NCBI GenBank assembly: GCA_902764915.1
Contig: CACWXY010000035.1
Coordinates: forward strand, 1-38,865
Length of the DNA stretch: 38,865 nucleotides
Direction: 5' to 3'
Origin: an uncultured Eubacteriales bacterium
GTDB lineage: Bacteria > Bacillota > Clostridia > Christensenellales > Aristaeellaceae
In this document: positions 16,580 to 25,700 of the stretch, in pieces
Position numbering within the stretch: position 1 is the first letter of the stretch
Layout of the letters: each line of letters opens with the position of its first letter
The notes under the pieces: generated by a model
The model's database searches: none
Told to the model about the DNA's origin: nothing
Seen by the model: only the letters and a program-made list of their open reading frames with translations
Made by a program: the position numbers and the translations under genes

Positions 16580-17461
16580 TCAGTAGTATCGCTCAACTGA
16601 ATATCGTTTGACTGTCATGCCTGGGCAGACAGCCACGGTCGGATCAAAGAATTTTTCTTCTCCGTTGACAACGGCTACCGTCCACGCATGATACTGCTTA
16701 TCCGCATAGCCAATCATCAGCTTACAGGGAATGCCCTGTACCCGCAGCATACAGCACATAACTGCGCTCAGGTCCTGGCACACGCCTCCGCCGGTACTCC
16801 AGCAATAGTCAATATCGGGAAGAACACCGGCCTTGATGGTCTTGGCGCGCACAAAGTCGTAGAAAAAGGAAGAAGACATGTACTGGCAGATCTTGTCATA
16901 GATCGCATTGTCATTGCCCGTCATCGTCACACACAGTTCCTGTGACTTCAGCACGGCTGCGGTATACATGTTGTAATCCACGTATTGATTGGGAACCAGG
17001 AAAGGATTGTTCGGGTCCAGAAGCTGTACCGTCATGTTCATTTTTCCCGCCTGACTGTACTTGCTTCCCTTGACATTCTCAAACATGGAAATCTCATACT
17101 TTCCGCTTCCCAGCTGGAGAGGGATCACAACGGCCGTTCCATCCCCCGGAATGTCATAATCCAGCTTTACATTGTCTTTGGAAATACGCAGCTTCAGACC
17201 TTTGTTGGTATGCGATGCAGCATAAACATAGATATATCCATCGCCGGCATTACTGGCATCCACACCGAGCTTCTTATCCGTATTGGTAATCTTCCCCGTG
17301 CGCTGTGGCCAGCGCGGCGCGTTCGCAGCCGCAGCCTTGGCATCAGCCCCTGCCGGAGCCGGTGCCATTATGATAAAGAAGAGAGTAGCGATACAGGCGA
17401 CAAACCACAGCATCCATCGGGTCTGCCGCCAACTTCGCAGACAGAATTTCATTCGCTGCAT
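16580..17461 (-). CDS. Secreted transglutaminase-like protein
   Basis: A 293-residue exported protein with an N-terminal signal or anchor (about 14-38, cut possibly after GADA) and a C-terminal transglutaminase-like (papain-fold) domain. The likely triad is Cys228 in GGVCQDLSAVM, His258 in YHAWTVAVV and Asp273 in FFDPTVAV. The middle (about 60-145) is beta-rich. Such domains act as cysteine proteases or acyl transferases on protein side chains. Between the giant pilin-like protein and the type IV-like genes, a role in cross-linking or trimming fibre subunits is attractive but unproven. GGGAGG lies 10 nt before the ATG. Confidence 0.82.
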   Translation of the reverse strand: MQRMKFCLRSWRQTRWMLWFVACIATLFFIIMAPAPAGADAKAAAANAPRWPQRTGKITNTDKKLGVDASNAGDGYIYVYAASHTNKGLKLRISKDNVKLDYDIPGDGTAVVIPLQLGSGKYEISMFENVKGSKYSQAGKMNMTVQLLDPNNPFLVPNQYVDYNMYTAAVLKSQELCVTMTGNDNAIYDKICQYMSSSFFYDFVRAKTIKAGVLPDIDYCWSTGGGVCQDLSAVMCCMLRVQGIPCKLMIGYADKQYHAWTVAVVNGEEKFFDPTVAVCPGMTVKRYSVERYY

Positions 17462-17482
17462 AATTGATGAGCCTCCCGTACC

Positions 17483-18457
17483 TTACTTCCCTACCGGTGA
17501 ATTTCCAGTAATCATAACAATACGGATGACCTTTCCATTGCCATTCAGGAAGAATACGCCCAGATCACCAGGTTCATCGGCCATCTGCTTGCCATGAACA
17601 TGCGCCATGCCTGTCAACGGATTAATGTCTGCGGCAGTATACTCAATCTGCTGGAAATAGAATGTGTTTGCAGGGCAGTAGACGACGGCTGTCACAGCGT
17701 CCCCGCCAAAAAACAGATCGAAATCAACCGTATCTCCCTTTTCAGGGGCAAGCTTCAGACCATTGTCATTGGCCACCTCGGTCTCATCGGCAATGATCAG
17801 GTCTTCTTCTTCATCTTCTTCGATTTCCCCGGTTTCTTCCTGCTGGAATCCAGGGCCTACCATAGCAAGGTCAATATCCTCGTTCTGCTTGAAATAGCGT
17901 CCGGAAATCCCAAAATCCCCGGCCAGAACAGGCTGCCACTTTTCCGTGCCTTCTATAGCCGCATTCGTGCGGTTCTGGGGAGTCATGATACAGCCAATTT
18001 CCATTTCCACATAATAGCGCTGGTTATAAATCAGGGAGGTCAGCAGTTTAAAGCGCACAGCAACACCGCCGCCCCACATGAGACTGGTCAGTTCAGCTTC
18101 CGACATGGGTTCAATCACAACACGTCCGCTTTCCGCACAGTCTACCGTCTCCACCAGTTCACCGTTTCCGTTATACAGATACAGCTTTCCGGTACCAACG
18201 GTCACATCTTCACGAGGCAGATAAATCACCAGATTATCACAGTATTGATAAGCCGGTGCCTTGACACGGGGATAAATCATATAGTACCCCAGGGACTTCG
18301 TCAGGTCAGCCGCAGGACGGCCCAGATAGGGCTGCGAGGGGCTGGTGCCCTGCTGCCATGTTGCAGCTGTTGCCGTCAGTGTACCCAGCACAAGCAGCAT
18401 GCAGATCAGACATGCTGCCCATTTTTTCCCAACCTTCACTGTTCTGATTCCATCCAT
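17483..18457 (-). CDS. Secreted acidic protein of unknown function
   Basis: A 324-residue protein that I do not recognise. It has a clear signal peptide (hydrophobic 14-31, cut near TATAA), two beta-rich regions (about 60-185 and 245-324) and a highly acidic link (about 207-232, including EIEEDEEEDL). There is no anchor, so it is secreted or retained by binding. The ATG has GGAGAGG upstream and lies 22 nt inside the end of the class B sortase gene, so the two are translationally linked. Followed 21 nt later by the transglutaminase-like gene. Could be a fibre accessory or substrate. Confidence 0.7.
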   Translation of the reverse strand: MDGIRTVKVGKKWAACLICMLLVLGTLTATAATWQQGTSPSQPYLGRPAADLTKSLGYYMIYPRVKAPAYQYCDNLVIYLPREDVTVGTGKLYLYNGNGELVETVDCAESGRVVIEPMSEAELTSLMWGGGVAVRFKLLTSLIYNQRYYVEMEIGCIMTPQNRTNAAIEGTEKWQPVLAGDFGISGRYFKQNEDIDLAMVGPGFQQEETGEIEEDEEEDLIIADETEVANDNGLKLAPEKGDTVDFDLFFGGDAVTAVVYCPANTFYFQQIEYTAADINPLTGMAHVHGKQMADEPGDLGVFFLNGNGKVIRIVMITGNSPVGK

Positions 18458-19743
18458 GGTAATACCTCTCCTTCACGAAGTTTTCTGGCAACCACGACAA
18501 ATCGGCCTTCTCTTCGATAGGCACGATTGCACGTGGTCAGCGTGACACATTCATCCCCGAAAGCAACCTGTACACCCGTGTCATAAAGACGGTTCTCCAT
18601 CACTTCTTCCAGCCACGGATCAAACTCATATTTGGTGGTAAAATTGGCATGGTAGCGGAATCCTTCCTCGTTATCCGCCCATTTGGCTGAGCGGAAAGCG
18701 GCAAAGATGACATAGGTATTGCGTTCCATCAGGGTATCAAAGGTAAAGATGGGATGTGTTTCCCAAAAAGACTGATTTTCATAATCTGTCAGATGACTGA
18801 ACATCTGTCCATTCGACAGATGATGACCTGAAATCACCAGGTTATATGAAGGCGTGAACGGATCATTATCACAGTCCAGAATAATGGCACCATTCATGTT
18901 CTTCTTTTTCAGGAAATCGTAGTCCAGGTAATATTCCATCCCCGCTACGTCCTTCGGCTGTACGACCGGATAGTCCATGTTCGTATCCGGTATGCTTAGC
19001 CAGCCGATCAGGTCTTCGTTCATTGCATACAATTCCTTGAGCTCTTCCAGAATCTTCGTCTTATCCAGCGCAACCTTCTCTTTCGCAGCATAGGGTATTC
19101 CTCCGCTCCGGAGATTTCTGTCCGGCGTCGGCGTCGGGACCGGCGTTTCTGTCGGTACCGGTGAAGGAGTGGGAGATGCAGTGGGAACAGGCGTATCGGT
19201 TGGTTTAGGCTTCAGTGTAATGAGGAAGCTGTCCCATTCCCCATCAATCGGTTCCGGTGTCGGTGTATGCGGCACTCTGGTTGCTGTCGGAGTCGGTAAG
19301 GCTGTTCCTTCCGGTGTCGGTGTCTCCCCTTCCTGCGGTGTCACTGCCGCCTCAGTATCTGGTGTTCCTGTGATAACAGGTCCCGCAGATGCTTCCGGCC
19401 TCTCCGTTTCCTCAAGATTGGCCGCAGAGGGTGTACTCGGCTCTGACAGTACGGTGTCTCCTGACGTTTTCAATGCTGTAATCTCCGGCACAGGTGCTGG
19501 AGATGGACTGTTAAAAGATTCTGTATTTTCGAAAGTGGCGAGGGTAGAATTTCTGCCCTCGCTCACTTTCATCGGGATCTGTGTCACCGTAGCTGTCATG
19601 GCCTTGCGATGCAGTTCCGAAAGGGAATCCATCTCACTCTCAGTCTCTTTTGATTCCATGAAATAGGGAATCAGATAAGCCAGAGAAGTACCAAGACAGC
19701 CTACGGCAATCAGAATCAGTAATATTTTGACAAACTTGTTCAT
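18436..19743 (-). CDS. Class B sortase with long Pro/Thr-rich stalk
   Basis: A 435-residue membrane-anchored transpeptidase (TM about 5-27, type II orientation). A Pro/Thr/Glu-rich spacer (about 78-207) holds the catalytic domain away from the membrane. The class B core is complete: His307 in VISGHHLSNG with the QMFSHL helix, Cys405 in TLTTC and Arg414 in EGRFVVVAR. Ordinary class B sortases are near 250 residues, so the stalk is an addition. It lies directly after the giant pilin-like gene (44 nt), which is its probable substrate. Since the class C sortase nearby lacks its Cys, this is the only catalytically intact sortase in the window. Confidence 0.92.
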   Translation of the reverse strand: MNKFVKILLILIAVGCLGTSLAYLIPYFMESKETESEMDSLSELHRKAMTATVTQIPMKVSEGRNSTLATFENTESFNSPSPAPVPEITALKTSGDTVLSEPSTPSAANLEETERPEASAGPVITGTPDTEAAVTPQEGETPTPEGTALPTPTATRVPHTPTPEPIDGEWDSFLITLKPKPTDTPVPTASPTPSPVPTETPVPTPTPDRNLRSGGIPYAAKEKVALDKTKILEELKELYAMNEDLIGWLSIPDTNMDYPVVQPKDVAGMEYYLDYDFLKKKNMNGAIILDCDNDPFTPSYNLVISGHHLSNGQMFSHLTDYENQSFWETHPIFTFDTLMERNTYVIFAAFRSAKWADNEEGFRYHANFTTKYEFDPWLEEVMENRLYDTGVQVAFGDECVTLTTCNRAYRREGRFVVVARKLREGEVLPWMESEQ

Positions 19744-19787
19744 GGGCGGAAATCCTTCCTCCCCTTCGCCCGACGGGGATCTGTTTC

Positions 19788-22700
19788 TTACTTAGCCTTC
19801 TTCTTTCTTCCAAAGATGACCAAGAGAAGGATGGCCAGAATACCTACACCGCCCAGTACAAAGATATAGACAGGAATGTCATTACCCGTACCAAGAATAC
19901 CAAAGAGCGGTGTCTCGTAGTCAGAGATATCCAGGAGCTCTTCCAGATCTTCCATAGAGAAATCATCGAAAGCCATACGCGGCGGTTCGGTTTCTGTCGG
20001 GATTCTGGAGTTTGTCATCGTGTTTCCAACCAGACGCATGTAGTAACCGTCTACTGCATGCTCCTGCATTGTATAAGTGTACTTATTGCCGTAGCCATCG
20101 TCCTGCGGCAAATCAGTGAAATCATAGCTCCATCCGCCTGCAGCACTGACAGTAACCGTGTCAATCACTTCGCCATTGCGCAGCAGATCAATCTGAATCG
20201 TGCTCGGACGATCGCCATTTGCGTTGTTGTCATCATCCCACTGCTTCTCCATGACCATATCGCGCACTTCTGTCGGCGGGCGTTCAATCAGACGGTTTAC
20301 AATGGTCGTACCATTCACGCTGGTCTCATAGCCTTCTACCGAGCTTTCCACGAAGGAGTAGCTGATGGGATTCCCATTTTCGTCCAGAGACGGCAGATTG
20401 CTTGCAGAATAGCTCCACGTTCCACCGAGACCGGAGAGGTTCACGTTTGCATTGATCGGCTGACCATTGGCATATACGGAAACCGCAATGTTGCTAGGAC
20501 GCAGACCATGCTCATTATTGTCATCAATCCAGATCTTCTGGCCTACAATATCCATCATAGGCGTGGGCGTCGGTGTGGGTTCCGGTGTCGGTGTCGGCGC
20601 TCTACCGCCGCCGCCGCCACCGCCGCCACCGCCACCGTTGACAGGTACCGGTGTCGGAGTCACTGTTCTGCCGGGTGTCGTTGATCCAGGTGATGCAGAT
20701 GAAGGCGGGGCATAAATATTCGTTACAGTATATGTGATTCCGTTCTCAGTGACAGTAGGTGCTGAATAGTTAGGAACATAATTGGCAACAACAGATTCCG
20801 TTACAGTATATGAAATCGTTGTGCCCTCCCTGGTGTATCTCGGAAGATTTTCCCAGGTTACTGTTCTTGCATTTTCTGGCGCATTTGCCGGAATCATCTT
20901 AGTATCATAAGTTACGTTTTCCTCGCCATGAAGTGTAAATGTGATGGCAGGGAATGTGGTCGTGTTGGAAGGAGCCCCATACCATACTTTCCTTGCTGAG
21001 ACAGTTGTGCTGGGAAGCGGATTCGAGATGATGAACCACCCCGTTTCCACCTTTTCAGCAGCTACGGCTGGCAGTGTATCAGGCTCTGCCTGTGAATCAG
21101 CCTCCGCAGGAATATTCACCTTTACATTGGCTTCCTCAACAGTATAGGCAATGATTGCTCCATCGTCATCATACTTCGGAAGATGCAGCCATTCATAATG
21201 CCATGCCACTGTTTCTACTGCATCAACTGTGCCGTCAAGCGTTACCGTCGAGTCTTCTACGATTGTGCCATTCGCAAACAGAGATACATCAACAGATGCA
21301 TTTTTCAGCACCGCATTAATCATCTCGTCCCGACCGGACAGCTGATACCACCGTTTGTCAACAGTAATATCTGTAAGCTCTTCATTCGTAAAGACCACTT
21401 CTTCAGGGGTTTTGGAGCACTCGGCCGAAAACGCACCAGTAGAGGCATTATACTTCAGGGTAACCTGTACCGTTTCCGTATGCTGATCATATCGCACGTC
21501 ATCACTTATGTGATCCACTGTGCCTTCCGGTTCAATTTCTGCAATACGGTATTCGTAGATCTTTTCGGTATTATAGTTCACACCATCTTCCTGCCTGCCA
21601 AGATCTTCGAGCGTATATGTAATTCCATCAAATTTGAAAGCACCCGTAGTATCACTGCTTGCTTCCGTAGCCGCAGGCATCGGTGCACCTTCAGTGACAG
21701 CTTCCAGTCTGAAACTGAAATATGCCACTGAATGGTCTCCGGCCTTCATCTTCTTCAATCCGCCAAGTGTGACCTTCGCTGTTTCGTATACATTGTGAAC
21801 TTCAAATGCCCAAGCAACACTATCCGGAGGCGGAGTTGCGCCTTCAGGCTTATCAAGTGCCATTCCGCCGGGAAGAATGGACGTGTAAAATGGCACAACA
21901 ACGCCGCCATTGTATGTCTCGCCTTCAGCCAATACCGGTGTTTCTGTGACATGATACGTATACTTATTGCCATCCGCATCATATGCAGGCAGATTCTCAA
22001 TGACCTTAAATTTTTCATCCTCTTTATCATCCGCGTCGACTTCCCAGGACTCTACGACTTCTTCATCTGTCCCAGTGCTTCGCAGAAGAGTAATGATAAC
22101 GTTCCTGCGCTGCTTTTTATCGGTCGTCTCATCGCCTTCCCACTTCTTCCGAAGAGTAATATTTACCTTTGGCAGCGGATTCTTGATAACGCCTTCTTCC
22201 GCTTCCAGATTCTCCGGTGTCCAGGTATCGCCGCCGATTTCATACTGAGTTTCCGCTACAGTATATTGGATCAGCTGAGATCCAGCGTACTTCGGCAATT
22301 TTTCCCACGTATAAGTCCATTTGCCCTTTTCAAGGACAACAGGATTCTTAATGGGTTTTTTATAGTAGTCTTCTGTAACATCATTCTCGCCGATACGAAG
22401 CACCACTGTAGCTTTGGCATCCGGATCAGCAGGATCGCCATTCTGATCCCATGTCTTTTTCACAGAGACCTCTGTCAGCTCATCATTGGCAAACCTAAAC
22501 GGAGTTTCCTGATCCTCCTCCACTTTATATTGAATGTTCTCACTGCCGTTTATGCTGTAGAAAACTGTTTTATCCAGTTTACTGTCTGCTACACTGTAGT
22601 AAACTGTTACAGTGACAGTATATACATTCTTATCATATACAATAAGCTTATTGTCACCCGGAACTTCAGAAATCTCATATGTGAATGTCTTTTCTTCCGC

Positions 22701-25700
22701 TCCGTCTAGATCCCCGATATCAATAGCAATGGGGTCAAAGGTGACATCAAAGCTTGCGCTTCCGTTGCCTGTGCCAGTCTTTGTCTGAGCTGTCCCAGGT
22801 GCTCCATCCTTCGGTGTCAGGCTGAAGCTGAATGTATCCTCATCACTCAGAACACGCCCGCTCTTCATAACCTTCCGCGCTGTAAACGGTACACTTACTT
22901 CATCATAAGTATTCGTCACAGTGAATCCGTCATCCATGTTTCCGGAATAAGCAACTCTGAACTTCTTCATGGCATCTGTATCAGCCGATGTTTCCACAAC
23001 ATAATATGTTTTCGCCCGATCCAGATTCTCCCAGGTCACTGTCCAGCTGTTGGCTTCGTTCGGTGTCTGGGGTTCGCCTTCCGCTCTGTCTGTCGTGCTG
23101 TCCTGCTGCTCGCCAATCTGTTCATAGAGCTGGAACTGAATGCTCGGATGATTCACTCCGGCATGGCCGTTATCGTTCCACTCTTTCTTCGCAGAAATGG
23201 TCCTCAGCTCTTCATTAATAAACCGTACTGGATGCTCAGGGTCATCCACAACAGAGGCGTCAATACTGTTGTTCTCCTCGTCGTAATGCAGCTTGACTAC
23301 CACGCTGATCTCGTTATTGTCGTACTTATACCCGTCTTTGATCATGGTAGACGTATCAACGCCGCTCAGATCTTCCTTAATAACATAGGTATATTCTGTA
23401 TCGACATAAGTGCCGCCGGAAGTCTGCAGATCGGACAGCTGATACTTCAGCGCTTCAAACGCAAATGTTCCATCTTCCAGGTTGGTTGTTGTCAGCTGCT
23501 CTTTTCCATTAAGAGGCGCTCCATCCTGGGCGGTCATAATGAATGTAAACGGCTTCACAACACCCTTGCTGTTGTTCTTGATTTCCTTTTTACCCTCAAT
23601 CACTACACCGCCAAAGGTATTCGTGATCGTGAAGTCATTTTCATTCGAAGTCACCCGCTTCACATAGTACGGGACTTCCTGTTCATCAACCGTATATGCA
23701 ATTTCGGTTCCAGTCTTGTCATATTTGTCAAGATCTTTCCATGCATAGCTGGCGCTGCCATCGGCTGCAACATTCACGACCTGTGTCTCAACAACCGTGT
23801 CGCCGTTTGCCTTGAGTACAAATGTAATCTGATTGGGACGACTGTCCTGATTGCCCTCATCATCCCAGGCTTTGCTGACATCGATCTCTGTCGTCGGCAG
23901 TTCATTCCTGAGTATGCCACCTGCTTCGACAGACTGTGCTGCTTCCAAAGGAGTTTCATTTATGGAAGCTTCCGTTTCAGCAATCTTGTAAACGATTTCT
24001 TCTCCCTTGTCCGTCTTAATCGGCAGATTAACCCAGGTGTATGTCCAGTTTTCTTTGCCATTCAGCTTTACGGGCTTGATTTCCTTGCCCGTCGCGTCTG
24101 CGGTAACAGCTGCATCATCTGATGTGCGCAGTTCCACAACAATGACTGCATTCTGAATGGTATCATTGATGTCATTGGCAGCATCGCTGGCAAGGAACCA
24201 CTGCTTATTGACAGAGAGATCCTGCAGCTTTTCATTGACAAACGCAATCTCTTTCTCTTCGCTGCTCAGTTTCGTCTTTGCATCCGCATCAAATGTAAAG
24301 GCAACCGGATCATATGTCAGTGTTACTTCCACATCATATACTGCAGAATCATATTTCACATGTTCACTGACAAATCCATTTTCCTCATTGGCATCCGTCG
24401 GAAGGACTTCGTAAACCTGGTATTTCAGAATTGTCGGGGACTGGTAGTTGTCATCCTTATCCTTCAGCAGATCTTCAATGGAATACTGCAGAGGAGTAAA
24501 TGCAAATGCCCCATTCTCCTGATTCTTGACAGTCTCTTCGTACGTCCGTCCTGAAGTTACAGACTTTAGTACAAATGAGAAGTCCTCAGCCTTCAGATCT
24601 TCGCCGATATAGGTTTTCGTTCCTTCGACAGTTACAGAATCAGTCAGAAGTTTGTTTCTGATCTGATAATTGTTTTCCTCATTGCCTACCGGAACCGTTG
24701 CAATATACTGAGGAACATGGTCTTCTGTTACTGTATAGACATACTTTGTTCCATCATCAGCATACACATCCAGGTCTTCCCAGGTATGCTCCCACTTTCC
24801 CTCAGCATCCTTTGTGATTGTAACCTTCTTATCGGTCATTTCCTTCCCGTTCCGGAAGAGATGGAAAGTAATCGATTCCGGACGCGCGGCTTCATTGTCA
24901 TCATCGTCCCAGATCTTGCTGGCATCAATGGTTCTTACCGGATACTTATTGGTCAGCTTATATCCATCCACTGTCAGATTATTCTGGAAATCCACTTCCT
25001 CACCGTGGATCCTCACATCTGATTCAGTGACTGTATACGTGATTACCTTGCCTTGCGCATCGTATTTCGGAAGATTGGGCCAGTTATGCTTCCACTTATT
25101 CGGAGAAGTAGAATCAGATGTCAGATAGGCCATGTATTCAACATCATTGCCATCGGCATCCTTGTGGTCCCATTCGCCGTTATCAGACATGCCTGAGAGT
25201 GTCAGAGTCAGTGTCGTCTCCGCAATCTTCATGGATACATTGCTGTCTTTTGTATTCTTCCATATCTTTTCTGCATCGACACTCGTTGTCTCAACACGGT
25301 TTGTAAACTTCACCTTGTTTGCTTCAGGAGAAACAGTGGCGGTGAGAACACCTGTCGCCTTGTTATACCTGAGAGCAACCGTGACCTCATAGGACCGTTC
25401 ATCATATTTGATATTATCTTTGGCCTTTGTATCGCTGTCAGTGTCGCTCTTATCTTCTTCTACATTATATTTAAATGTGACAGAGTTCCCACCCTCCGGC
25501 AGATTGTCCAGATCATATGTGAATACCGGGAAAGAAAAGCTTCCGTCTTCTTCATTTTCAACTCTGATTGATTCCTGGTCACCAGGCATCGGTGCACCAT
25601 CCACAGGTGTCAGGATAAAGCCAAACTGTCCCTGCTGCAGTGCAACTGTCTGAGCACCTTTTTTCAGTTCCTTGATGCCTTCAATCTGAGCGTTGACACT

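Noticed and set aside
19744..19787. CCCC/GGGG hairpin between the giant gene and the sortase gene
   Set aside because: Four base pairs with a 10-nt loop and no T run; not a terminator. It might slightly affect access to the ribosome site.
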